Below, one piece after another: positions 1-8,150 of a stretch of 32,594 nt of DNA (within the stretch, counting starts at the first letter, position 1; the number at the start of each line of letters is the position of its first letter). A program made the translations under genes and the position numbers. Below the pieces are notes generated by a model. It did no database searches. It was not told where the DNA came from and saw only the letters and a program-made list of their open reading frames with translations. Where the stretch lies: NCBI GenBank assembly GCA_024710165.1, contig JANJVG010000039.1:1-32594 (forward strand), written 5' to 3'. Source of the stretch: Burkholderiaceae bacterium. GTDB taxonomy: Bacteria; Pseudomonadota; Gammaproteobacteria; Burkholderiales; Burkholderiaceae_C.

Positions 1-1
1 G

Positions 2-1516
2 CTGCGCCTGGACCGCGACGACGACTTCGTGGTCACCGGCAAGCGCCACCCCTTCGCCTACCGCTGGGACGTGGGCTATGACGACAGCGGCCGCATCCTG
101 GGCCTCAAGCTGCACATGGCGGCCAACTGCGGTTTCTCGGCCGACCTGTCGGGCCCGGTGTGCGACCGCGCCGTGTTCCACGCCGACAACGCCTACTACC
201 TGGAGCACGTCGAGATCGAGTCGCACCGCTGCCGCACCCACCTGCAGAGCCACACGGCTTTTCGTGGTTTTGGCGGGCCGCAGGGCGTGATTGCCATCGA
301 AACCATCATCGGCGACATTGCCCGCGCACTGGGGCGTGACGCACTGGACGTGCGCCTGGCCAACCTTTATGGCACCACGGAGCGCAACGTCACCCACTAC
401 CAGATGCCGGTGGAGGACAACATCCTGCATGATTTGCTACCAAAACTGGAGCTTTCAGCGCAATACCGGCAACGCCAAGAGGCCATTTCCACATGGAATT
501 CCACCAGCCTCGTACTCAAGCGCGGGCTGGCCATCACGCCGGTGAAATTCGGCATCAGCTTCACCGCCACACTGTTCAACCAGGCAGGCGCCCTGGTGCA
601 CGTCTACACCGACGGCAGCGTGCAGGCGAACCACGGCGGCACCGAGATGGGCCAGGGCCTGCACACCAAGGTGGCACAGATCGTGGCCGACGAGCTCGGC
701 GTGCCCCTGCACCGCGTGCACGTAACCGCCAGCGACACCAGCAAGGTGCCCAACGCCAGCGCCACGGCGGCCAGCAGCGGCACCGACCTCAACGGCCGCG
801 CCGCGCAGTATGCCGCGCGCAACGTGCGCGACAACCTGGCCTCCTTCGTGGGCGGCCTGGACGGCTGCGGCGCGGGCGCGATCCGTTTCGAGGGCGGCAA
901 GGTGTTCTCACCCAAGGCCGAGCGGCGCTTCGAGGATGTGGTCGCCGAGGCCTACACCAACCGCATCCAGCTCTGGAGCGACGGCTTCTACCGCACGCCC
1001 AAGATCCACTACGACAAAACCACGCTGACCGGCCGGCCGTTCTACTACTTCGCCTATGGCGCGGCCTGCACCGAGGTGGTGATCGACACGCTCACCGGCG
1101 AGAACCGCGTGCTGGCCGTGGACATCCTGCACGACGTGGGCCACAGCATCAACCCAGGCATAGACATCGGCCAGATCGAGGGCGGATTCGTGCAGGGCAT
1201 GGGCTGGCTCACCACCGAACAGCTGGTGTGGAACGACCAGGGCCAACTGGCGACGCACGCGCCCAGCACCTACAAGATCCCGGCCACGGGCGACATCCCC
1301 GCGCACTTCCAGGTGGACCTGTGGCCCGAGGCCAACCGCGAAGACAACGTGGGCGGCAGCAAGGCCGTGGGCGAACCGCCGTTCATGCTGGCCATCAGCG
1401 TCTACGAGGCGCTGCGCAATGCCGTGGCGGCAGCGCGCGGTGGTGCGGGCCCCGTGCAGCTCACGGCCCCCGCAACGCCGGAGAATGTGCTGCGAGCGCT
1501 TGGCGGGCAGGACTGA
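2..1516 (+). CDS. xdhB: Xanthine dehydrogenase, molybdopterin-binding large subunit (5'-truncated by window edge)
   Basis: XdhB carries the molybdenum cofactor site that hydroxylates hypoxanthine and xanthine to urate; it works in the cytoplasm with the FAD/Fe-S subunit XdhA. The frame is open from the window's left edge, leaving 504 C-terminal residues of a subunit usually about 770 long, so the first third lies outside. Visible family motifs are TAFRGFGGPQG (substrate-binding Arg), HGGTEMGQGLHTK (cofactor loop) and VGGSKAVGEPPFMLA, whose Glu in GEPP is the catalytic base in this family. The stop is 2 nt from the convergent GGDEF gene. A GTG at 29 is internal and not a start. Residues encoded around 436-490 overlap a weak copy of the window's interspersed repeat. 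Identification is firm. Confidence 0.96.
   Translation: MRLDRDDDFVVTGKRHPFAYRWDVGYDDSGRILGLKLHMAANCGFSADLSGPVCDRAVFHADNAYYLEHVEIESHRCRTHLQSHTAFRGFGGPQGVIAIETIIGDIARALGRDALDVRLANLYGTTERNVTHYQMPVEDNILHDLLPKLELSAQYRQRQEAISTWNSTSLVLKRGLAITPVKFGISFTATLFNQAGALVHVYTDGSVQANHGGTEMGQGLHTKVAQIVADELGVPLHRVHVTASDTSKVPNASATAASSGTDLNGRAAQYAARNVRDNLASFVGGLDGCGAGAIRFEGGKVFSPKAERRFEDVVAEAYTNRIQLWSDGFYRTPKIHYDKTTLTGRPFYYFAYGAACTEVVIDTLTGENRVLAVDILHDVGHSINPGIDIGQIEGGFVQGMGWLTTEQLVWNDQGQLATHAPSTYKIPATGDIPAHFQVDLWPEANREDNVGGSKAVGEPPFMLAISVYEALRNAVAAARGGAGPVQLTAPATPENVLRALGGQD
436..490 (+). repeat. Interspersed ~57-bp repeat, weak copy E (inside xdhB)
   Basis: Aligned without gaps to the copy at 17733-17792 (reverse strand), about 30 of 53 bases match, including GCT, AAAA, AGCTT, GCGC and GAGGC at the same spacing. 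It is in frame within xdhB. The encoded stretch also resembles a segment found in other XdhB proteins, so chance or amelioration is possible. This is the least certain of the five copies. Confidence 0.35.
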
Positions 1517-1518
1517 CC

Positions 1519-3621
1519 CTATTGCGCCAGCGCAGGCCCCTGCACGGGGCGGCGCACCACCTGGTTGCGACCGGCGCGTTTGGCGTCGTAGCAGGCCATG
1601 TCGGCTGCATGCAGAAGGCCGGCCACATCATGCACTCCAGGCTCCAGCACGACCATGCCGATGCTCACACCCAGCGTGAAACTGCGCCCCTGGTACACCG
1701 GCTCCCAGGCCGCGATGGCGGTGCGCAGCTGTTCTGCCACCGCCAGGCCGTGCACGGCCGTGCAACCGGGCAGCACCACCGCAAACTCGTCTCCCCCCAT
1801 CCTTGCCGCCCAGCCAGCCTGGCGCAAATGGGCTTCGAGCACCCGGGCCACATGGCGCAACACGTCGTCACCCGCATCATGACCTGCCACCTCGTTGATC
1901 AGGGTGAAATGGTCCAGATCCAGAAACAGCACCACCCCGGGATGCGCGCCGCCCTGCCCTTGTGCCTGCACGAGCGCTTTGACCCCATCGGCGGCAGGAG
2001 CCGGATCACCCAGCAGCTGGCGCAGTCGCTGCTCGAAGCGCTGGCGGTTGTCGAGTTGCGTGAGGGGATCGTGCGACGACACCCAGGCATCCTGGCGCCG
2101 CTCCTCGTGGGTGGTGGTCATTTCCTCCAGCATCCATACAATGCCCGCCCCGGGGTCTGCCCCACGCAGCGCATGCCCCTGAACCCGGGCCCACACCAGG
2201 CTGCCGTCCTTGCGCCGCAGGCGCAGATCACCATCGAACACGCCCTGTGCGGCAAACACTGAATGCACCCGCGCGGCCAAGGCGTCTCCATCGGCCTCGG
2301 TTGCACAGATCAGAACCCCCGGCTTTCCCTGGAGTTCCTCTGGCTGATAACCCAACATCCGGCAGGCCTGGCGGCTCAGATGTTCAAGCCGGCCTCCGCG
2401 GCTGATGATGATACCCACCGAGGCACAGTGCAGAAGGGTCTGCAATTGCGCTTCCAGCAGCTCGTGGCGCTGCTGCTGCTGCATCTGCTGGCCTTGGAGG
2501 CCCCGGAACGCTTCTACCAGGGCTCCCAGCTCCCCGCTGGCGCGAGGCCAGGGCTGCGCGGCGGTGGCACCCGGGTCCGGATCCGCCCATTGCTGCCGCG
2601 CCCGGTCCCGCAGGCGTGCCAGGGGCTGAAGCAAGTACAGCAGCAGCGCCGCCAGCAAAACCGCGCCAACCGTCGTCACACCCGCCGCCTTCCACAAGGC
2701 GGCGTTCTGGGCACCCTGCAAGGGCGCAAGAACCGCCTGTGAATCACTCACCCGCGCGACCATCCATTGCGGCAAGGGCATGCCGGCCATACTGACGACA
2801 TGCCCCGGCAGCACCTGCGTCGCCGCCTGCCCCAGGACCGGGCCATCCTGGCCGATCCACTGCGCAAACACGGACGCCAACCCGGGCTCGTCTCCCACGC
2901 GCCCCATGACGCGGGTCGGATCGGAGTGCGAAAGAATGGTGCCATCGCGGGTGAACACCAGCAGGCGCGTGTCCGGGCGCTGGGGCAAGGCCATCGACAC
3001 GGGCAACACGCCCTGCGATTGCAGCCGAAGCACACCGGCCACCACACCCAGCACCGAGCCATCGTCGCGGTGCAGCGGCATGGTGAACATGATCCGCGCA
3101 TCGCTGGAGCGGCTTGCCACTAGTTCCACCACCATGGGCTTGCCATCAACCAGCGTGCGGCGCAAGGCATCGCGCGCCGAAGGCTCGAGCTGACTGGCCT
3201 TTTCAAAGCGGCCGTTGTGCAGATTCACCCGCAGTTCGCCATCCTGGCGGGCCACCAGCATCGAATCGAAAAACTGCACTGCAGGCAAGCCCTGCTGCAG
3301 CAGCCACTCGAGCGTGGACGGCAGGTCGAGCATGTCGGGGGTGATGCCGGCCGCCACGGTGCGCAACACCTTCTGGCTTTGCTCTATCTTGCTCGAGAGC
3401 AGGCGGGCAAAAACCTCCACCTCGTCATTCTGCTGATCAACCATGCGCCGCACGGCGTCCTGCCCCGATGCCTGCGCCACCAGCCAGCCGGCACCCGCCC
3501 CGGACAATCCCACCACCAGCGCAGCCAGCATCACCAGACGCCAGGTCAAGGTGCCAGGCCAGGACCATGCCGTGGCAGTGCTGTCGTACGCGGCCAGGTT
3601 GGCGTCGGAGGGCGCATTCAT
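1519..3621 (-). CDS. Membrane sensor diguanylate cyclase (periplasmic sensor-PAS-GGDEF)
   Basis: Predicted to make c-di-GMP from GTP in response to an external signal. The 700-residue protein has a transmembrane helix at about 27-50, a periplasmic sensor region at about 51-308 (probably Cache-like), a second helix at about 312-332, a Gln-rich coiled linker, a PAS domain at about 392-505 and a GGDEF domain at about 512-690. The active-site motif GGDEF is intact at 609-613, as is the FLDLDHFTLINE metal/substrate segment. The usual inhibitory I-site RxxD reads RQAG (600-603), so product feedback may be weak. The start is the ATG at 3621. The gene is monocistronic and convergent with xdhB. Class is certain; the ligand is unknown. 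Confidence 0.92.
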   Translation of the reverse strand: MNAPSDANLAAYDSTATAWSWPGTLTWRLVMLAALVVGLSGAGAGWLVAQASGQDAVRRMVDQQNDEVEVFARLLSSKIEQSQKVLRTVAAGITPDMLDLPSTLEWLLQQGLPAVQFFDSMLVARQDGELRVNLHNGRFEKASQLEPSARDALRRTLVDGKPMVVELVASRSSDARIMFTMPLHRDDGSVLGVVAGVLRLQSQGVLPVSMALPQRPDTRLLVFTRDGTILSHSDPTRVMGRVGDEPGLASVFAQWIGQDGPVLGQAATQVLPGHVVSMAGMPLPQWMVARVSDSQAVLAPLQGAQNAALWKAAGVTTVGAVLLAALLLYLLQPLARLRDRARQQWADPDPGATAAQPWPRASGELGALVEAFRGLQGQQMQQQQRHELLEAQLQTLLHCASVGIIISRGGRLEHLSRQACRMLGYQPEELQGKPGVLICATEADGDALAARVHSVFAAQGVFDGDLRLRRKDGSLVWARVQGHALRGADPGAGIVWMLEEMTTTHEERRQDAWVSSHDPLTQLDNRQRFEQRLRQLLGDPAPAADGVKALVQAQGQGGAHPGVVLFLDLDHFTLINEVAGHDAGDDVLRHVARVLEAHLRQAGWAARMGGDEFAVVLPGCTAVHGLAVAEQLRTAIAAWEPVYQGRSFTLGVSIGMVVLEPGVHDVAGLLHAADMACYDAKRAGRNQVVRRPVQGPALAQ

Positions 3622-3875
3622 GCGTACGCCCCGCCTTCATTGCGGAGGCCGGAAGAACACGGCACGAAAAATCGGGGAGGTATCTGCATCGGGAATGCAT
3701 TGAATATACGCAGCCCCTCTCCCCCGTGGCTTGGGTGGAACCCTCAGAAATCGGCCGGGAAAAACCCTGAGAGCCTGTTCACGATCTTGTCATGGAGCCC
3801 ACAAGTCGATGACGGCCGCAGGCCAGTCCAGGCAAAGCCGCCCGACCCGCTGGAACGAAGATTTTCAGGAAAGGC
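3622..3875. other. Intergenic region upstream of the PAS-GGDEF gene
   Basis: This 254-nt gap holds the promoter region of the leftward PAS-GGDEF gene and the 3' flank of the leftward Crp/Fnr gene. A short CTCAG...CTGAG inverted repeat sits around 3743-3771, but no T-run or recognisable terminator follows. I see no gene or RNA here. Confidence 0.5.
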
Positions 3876-4502
3876 TCAGCAGCCGCTGGCCACCAGCTCA
3901 AGAGCGCCGGGCTCCGGCAGCCGGAGCACATTGCCCGAACCCATGATCAGGCCATGCTCCCGCAGATTGCGCAGCACACGCGAGAAGGTTTCCGGGGCAA
4001 TGCCCAGTTGCGCCGCAATCATGCGCTTGCGCTGGCTCAGGGTGACGCTCAGGGCGCCATTGTCATCGTGTTGCGCGTGGTTGAGCAGCCACTGGGCGCA
4101 ACGGGCTTCGGCGTCCTGGGCCAGCCGGCTCACGGCCAGCTCGGTTTGCTGGCGATACCCCACTGCCATGTCGTGCAACAGCAGCTGCGCAGACTTGGGC
4201 AGGGCCTCGACACTGCGCATGAACGCATCGATGGGCTGACGGCGCAGCTGCACGCGTGTTTCGGTCACCATGTCGACCGCACAGGGCAGGCCCAGCATGG
4301 CGGCCGCTCCGTCGAGCCAGAACGGCCCTTGCACCACGCCGAGCTGGTGGCGCATCTGGCCGTCTTCCCGGATGCCCAGCTGCACACGCCCGCTGACCAG
4401 GTGCAAGACCGAAGTCAGGTTTTCCTGGCGCACACGCAGCACCTCGCCAGGTGCAACGACCTCGCACTCGTCGGACGCTTCTGGAGAATAGTCAAGCAAC
4501 AT
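3876..4502 (-). CDS. Crp/Fnr-family transcriptional regulator
   Basis: The protein has an N-terminal cyclic-nucleotide-binding-like sensor barrel and a C-terminal winged helix. The recognition helix PETFSRVLRNL contains the ExxSR pattern that in FNR-type proteins reads TTGAT half-sites. The frame is open to 4568 (TTG), with ATGs at 4550 and 4502. I choose 4502 (208 aa) because one of two FNR-like boxes lies at 4540-4553, overlapping the longer versions. No start has a good Shine-Dalgarno. With this start there is no N-terminal Cys cluster like that of FNR. The longer form would add three Cys, but their spacing does not match FNR, so it is more likely DNR/CRP-like than an Fe-S oxygen sensor. 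It is divergent from the EAL-CBS-GGDEF gene and probably regulates itself and that neighbour. Confidence 0.88.
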   Translation of the reverse strand: MLLDYSPEASDECEVVAPGEVLRVRQENLTSVLHLVSGRVQLGIREDGQMRHQLGVVQGPFWLDGAAAMLGLPCAVDMVTETRVQLRRQPIDAFMRSVEALPKSAQLLLHDMAVGYRQQTELAVSRLAQDAEARCAQWLLNHAQHDDNGALSVTLSQRKRMIAAQLGIAPETFSRVLRNLREHGLIMGSGNVLRLPEPGALELVASGC

Positions 4503-4539
4503 AGGACAGGCACTTTGCAGCGCGAACCCGCACCGGGTT

Positions 4540-4553
4540 TTGAGGCACATCAA
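4540..4553. promoter_or_regulatory. FNR/DNR-type box 1
   Basis: TTGAG-GCAC-ATCAA matches the TTGAT-N4-ATCAA consensus at 9 of 10 positions. The surrounding TTTGA/TCAAA symmetry is perfect. It lies in the divergent interval between the Crp/Fnr gene and the EAL-CBS-GGDEF gene if the former starts at 4502. Confidence 0.6.
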
Positions 4554-4588
4554 ATGCACGGCGGGCAATCCGGGCAGTCGGAGGCGAT

Positions 4589-4602
4589 TTGCTCTGAATC
4601 AA
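4589..4602. promoter_or_regulatory. FNR/DNR-type box 2
   Basis: TTGCT-CTGA-ATCAA matches the TTGAT-N4-ATCAA consensus at 9 of 10 positions. Its centre is 49 bp from the centre of box 1 and about 84 bp upstream of the EAL-CBS-GGDEF start. Confidence 0.6.
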
Positions 4603-4608
4603 GAAATC

Positions 4609-4625
4609 CCGACCGTTTCGGTCGG
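4609..4625. promoter_or_regulatory. Perfect 7-bp inverted repeat in the divergent promoter region
   Basis: CCGACCG-TTT-CGGTCGG forms a perfect stem with a 3-nt loop just downstream of FNR-like box 2, towards the EAL-CBS-GGDEF gene. It could be a second operator or a leader hairpin. No T-run follows, so it is not a typical terminator. Confidence 0.4.
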
Positions 4626-4679
4626 CCATGCTCCAGAAGCCGTCGCAGCCCTTGCGCCGGGTGATACCGGGTAACAACC

Positions 4680-6614
4680 ATGTCACAGACGCCCTCTAAG
4701 GTGAACCATTGGCATACCTTTCCCTCCAGACCCATGCAAATCTCCCTCGCCGAACAACGCAACCATGTGTTGGCAGCCCTCTCGCCGGGTGTACGCACAG
4801 GCGCGGGCCCCCTGGCGCAACTGATACGCGATGGCGGGTTGCACTGCGTTTTTCAGCCCCTGGGAGACCTGCGCACGGGCGCCGTCTTTGCCCATGAGGC
4901 GCTGATCCGCGGCCCTCAGGGTTCGGCGCTGCACCGGCCCGATGACCTTCTGGAGATGGCGCGCCGCGAGCGCATCCTGCCGGACTTCGAGCTGATCTGC
5001 GTGTACACGGCGCTGCAGAACTGGGCGCTCATCGATGCGCCCGGGCGCCTGTTTGTCAATATCAGTGCAGACGCGCTGATCCAGGGTGTGGCGCTGTGCG
5101 GTGCGGGCAAACTGGCATCCACCCTGCGCGACTATGGCGCCCTGCCCCGGATGCTGGTGCTCGAAATCACCGAGCACGAGCGCGTGATCGACATGGCACC
5201 TCTGCGGGAAGCCGTCAAGGCGGTGCATGCCGCCGGCATGCGCCTGGCGCTGGACGACTTTGGCGACGGGCGCTCGAGCCTGCGGCTGTGGTCAGAGGTC
5301 AAGCCCGACTACGTGAAGATCGACAAATACTTCATCCACGACCTCGTCGAGCACCCCGAGAACCTGCAGATGCTGCGCGCCATCAAAGGCATTGCCGACA
5401 TGTTCGGCACCCAGCTCGTGGCCGAAGGCATCGAGACCCAGGACGATTTGCGCGTGCTGCGCGACCTTGATATTCCTTACGGCCAGGGCTGGCTGCTGGG
5501 ACGGCCCGCCCTGACCGCCCGGCCAGCCCTTGACAACCCGGCCCTCGAAGTGATGCAGGATCGCCGCGTGGCCGTGCTGCCCCACCTCACGCAATCGGCG
5601 CGTCCCGGCATCCTTCGGGGCCTGCAGGTGATCCAGGCCCCCACCGCCTGCACCGACACCCCGAACGATGCCGTGGCCCAGCTGTTCATGCAGCACACCG
5701 AACTGCATGCCGTGGCTGTGGTGCAGGGCGAAAAACCGCTGGCACTGATCAACCGCCAGCAGTTCATGAACCACTATGCCACGCTGTACTTCCGCGAAGT
5801 GCATGGCCGCAAGGCCTGCATCGCCTTCGCCAACCCCGCTCCCCGCATCGTCGAGCTGGACTGCGACGTGGACCAGCTCATCGGCATCCTGACCTCGCAG
5901 GACCAGCGCTACCTCAGCGACGGCTTCATCGTCACCGACAACAGCCGATACATCGGCCTGGGCACAGGCGACAAGCTGGTGCGCGCGGTGACCGAGGCGC
6001 GCATCGAGGCCGCGCGCCATGCCAACCCGCTGACCTTCCTGCCCGGCAACATCCCCATCAGCATGCACATCGAGCGGCTGCTCGAAAGCGGCAATGGCTT
6101 CGTGGCCTGCTATGCCGACCTCAACCACTTCAAACCCTTCAACGACCAGTATGGCTACTGGCGCGGGGACGAAATGATCCGGCTGGCAGCGCGCCTGGTG
6201 GTGGCCCATTGCGACGCGCGGCGCGATTTTGTCGGACACGTGGGCGGGGATGATTTTTTGATTCTGTTCCAGAGCAGCGACTGGCAGCAGCGCTGCCGCC
6301 AAATCGTGGACGAGTTTGCACGTGAGGCACGGGGCCTGTTCGATGAGACAGCCCGCCAGGCCGGCGGCATTCACGCCGAAGACCGGCATGGCATCCAGCG
6401 CTTCTTTCCGTGCACCACGCTGTCCATCGGTGCGGCGCGCATCGCCCCGGGGGTGCTGCAGAGCGCTGAAGAGGTGGCCAACCTGGCCGCCCAGGCCAAG
6501 CACGAGGCCAAACAGGCGTCCAGCGGTCTGGTGGTCATCGATGCCTCCAGTGACCGGATCGTCTGCTGCCCCGGGCCTGCGGGACACCCGCAGCGGGACG
6601 CCATGGTGGCCTGA
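4680..6614 (+). CDS. c-di-GMP signalling protein, EAL-CBS-GGDEF
   Basis: A soluble 644-residue protein with a predicted c-di-GMP phosphodiesterase (EAL) domain at about 45-280. Its catalytic set is complete: EAL 73-75, N127, E162, DDFG 192-195, K213, E249 and Q269. A pair of CBS-like segments at about 315-440 probably senses a nucleotide. A C-terminal GGDEF domain (about 450-620) carries the variant signature GGDDF (522-526) and retains the metal Asp in YADLNHFKPFND. Phosphodiesterase activity is likely; cyclase activity is uncertain because of GGDDF. The ATG at 4680 is used; an in-frame ATG at 4734 is possible. It has no signal peptide or membrane helix. It is divergent from a Crp/Fnr regulator across two FNR-like boxes, suggesting control by that regulator. 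Confidence 0.92.
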   Translation: MSQTPSKVNHWHTFPSRPMQISLAEQRNHVLAALSPGVRTGAGPLAQLIRDGGLHCVFQPLGDLRTGAVFAHEALIRGPQGSALHRPDDLLEMARRERILPDFELICVYTALQNWALIDAPGRLFVNISADALIQGVALCGAGKLASTLRDYGALPRMLVLEITEHERVIDMAPLREAVKAVHAAGMRLALDDFGDGRSSLRLWSEVKPDYVKIDKYFIHDLVEHPENLQMLRAIKGIADMFGTQLVAEGIETQDDLRVLRDLDIPYGQGWLLGRPALTARPALDNPALEVMQDRRVAVLPHLTQSARPGILRGLQVIQAPTACTDTPNDAVAQLFMQHTELHAVAVVQGEKPLALINRQQFMNHYATLYFREVHGRKACIAFANPAPRIVELDCDVDQLIGILTSQDQRYLSDGFIVTDNSRYIGLGTGDKLVRAVTEARIEAARHANPLTFLPGNIPISMHIERLLESGNGFVACYADLNHFKPFNDQYGYWRGDEMIRLAARLVVAHCDARRDFVGHVGGDDFLILFQSSDWQQRCRQIVDEFAREARGLFDETARQAGGIHAEDRHGIQRFFPCTTLSIGAARIAPGVLQSAEEVANLAAQAKHEAKQASSGLVVIDASSDRIVCCPGPAGHPQRDAMVA

Positions 6615-6722
6615 CAAAGCCCGGACGAGCCCACCGAAGGAGCTACTGCTGTTCACTGGATCGCAGACAGCGCAGCTGCAGCGATTCGAGTCGCCCTTCG
6701 CTGACCAGACCCGGCACCGCTG

Positions 6723-8150
6723 TCAGGGCATGTCCCAGCCGCCGCCCAGCGCCTTGTACAAGAGAACCTGGTTCTGACGCAGGGCCAGGCGGGTTTGTGC
6801 CAGAGCCTGCTGGCTGGCAAACAGCGCACGCTGCGCGTCCAGCATGTCCAGAGAGCTGGCAACCCCGTTGCGGTAGCGCAGGTCGGCCAGACGCAAGCGC
6901 TCGGCTTCGGCCTCGGTCTGGGCCTGCTGTGCCTGCCACTGATCGCCCAGGGTGGCGCGGCCCGCCAGCGCGTCGGACACCTCGCGAAAGGCCACCTGGA
7001 TGGCTTTTTCGTACTGCGCCACGGCCATTTCACGACCCACCCGCGCAGAATCGAGCCCGGCCTGGTTGCGCCCCGCATCAAAAATAGGCAATACGGCCTG
7101 GGGCGCCAGGGTCCAGCCCCAGGATCCATCCTTGAACAGACCCGACAGGGCATTGCTGGCCGTTCCGGCACTCGCAGTGAGCGCGATGCGCGGGAAAAAG
7201 GCCGCGCGCGCTGCGCCAATGCTGGCGTTGGCTGCGATCAGCAACTGCTCTGCCTGGCGCACGTCGGCACGCCGTGCCAGCAGGTCCGAGGGCAGGCCGG
7301 CGGGCACCGGTGCAAAAGGCACCTCGCTGCCGCCCCGGGTATCCAGGAGCTCTTCCGGCAAAGACTGGCCTGCCAGCAAGGTGAGCGCATTCACATCCTG
7401 CTGGCGCAGGCGTTGCTGCTGTGCCAGCGCCACGCGGGCCGATGCCACCAGCGACTCGGCCTGGCGCAGGTCCAGGGCGGACGCCACACCTTGGTCAAAG
7501 CGCAGGCGAATCAGGCGCAGGGAATCCTCGCGGGCCACCAGCGTGCGCTGGGTCAGCACCAGCAATTCATCATTGGTCTGCAAACTCAACCAGGCACTCG
7601 CCACTGCGGCGATCAGGCTGGTCTGCACGGCACGCCGGGCCTCTTCGGATGCCAGGAATTGCGCCAGCGCGGCCTCCTTGAGGCTGGCGATGCGACCAAA
7701 AAAGTCGATCTCCCAACTCGCCATGGCCAGCCCTGCCGTGTAGGCGCTGCTGATGCCACCGCCTGGGGCTGGCTGGCGGTTGCCGGTGACGGCGAGGTTC
7801 AGCGTGGGCGTCTGGTCGGCGGAACGAATCTGGTACTGGGCACGTGCCTGTTCAATCGCAAGAGCAGCCACCCGCAAATCGCGATTGTCCGCCAAAGCCC
7901 GCCCGATCACCGCCCGCAGGCGGGTATCAAGCACAAAGTCCCGCCAGGGCAGTGTCTGCAAAGGCGGTGCAGCTTGCGCGGGCGCCGCATCGGCCCCCAT
8001 GGGCCACTGCGACGGCACCGGCGCCGCGGGGCGATCGTAGACGGGGATCAGGGAGCAACCCGCCAGCGCCATGGCAGCACAGGCAGCGGCCAGGGGGGTA
8101 CGCTTGCGGGCGCCGAAGCGTACGGCCAGGGTCTGCACTGTCTTAGGCAT
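6723..8150 (-). CDS. RND efflux outer-membrane channel lipoprotein (OprM/TolC type, NodT family)
   Basis: Forms the trimeric outer-membrane exit duct of the tripartite pump. The chosen ATG at 8150 gives 475 residues and overlaps the pump's stop by 8 nt, with a GAAGGTGG ribosome site upstream. The signal peptide ends in a lipobox LAGC (Cys32), followed by SLIPVYDRP, typical of the NodT family. The rest shows the two-fold repeated long helical-barrel segments, with conserved RADVRQAEQ and FPRIALTAS. The frame is open further upstream to 8255, but those residues lie inside the pump gene and have no signal peptide at the right place. It is the last gene of the three-gene efflux operon. Confidence 0.94.
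   Translation of the reverse strand: MPKTVQTLAVRFGARKRTPLAAACAAMALAGCSLIPVYDRPAAPVPSQWPMGADAAPAQAAPPLQTLPWRDFVLDTRLRAVIGRALADNRDLRVAALAIEQARAQYQIRSADQTPTLNLAVTGNRQPAPGGGISSAYTAGLAMASWEIDFFGRIASLKEAALAQFLASEEARRAVQTSLIAAVASAWLSLQTNDELLVLTQRTLVAREDSLRLIRLRFDQGVASALDLRQAESLVASARVALAQQQRLRQQDVNALTLLAGQSLPEELLDTRGGSEVPFAPVPAGLPSDLLARRADVRQAEQLLIAANASIGAARAAFFPRIALTASAGTASNALSGLFKDGSWGWTLAPQAVLPIFDAGRNQAGLDSARVGREMAVAQYEKAIQVAFREVSDALAGRATLGDQWQAQQAQTEAEAERLRLADLRYRNGVASSLDMLDAQRALFASQQALAQTRLALRQNQVLLYKALGGGWDMP

Noticed and set aside
493-2262. Long open frame antisense or out of frame to xdhB and the GGDEF gene
   Set aside because: Arg/Pro/His-rich composition typical of shifted reading in high-GC DNA; it overlaps two firmly identified genes.
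6577-6593. Perfect CTGCGGG-ACA-CCCGCAG hairpin near the end of the EAL-CBS-GGDEF gene
   Set aside because: It lies within coding sequence with no T-run; short GC-rich stems are common at this base composition.
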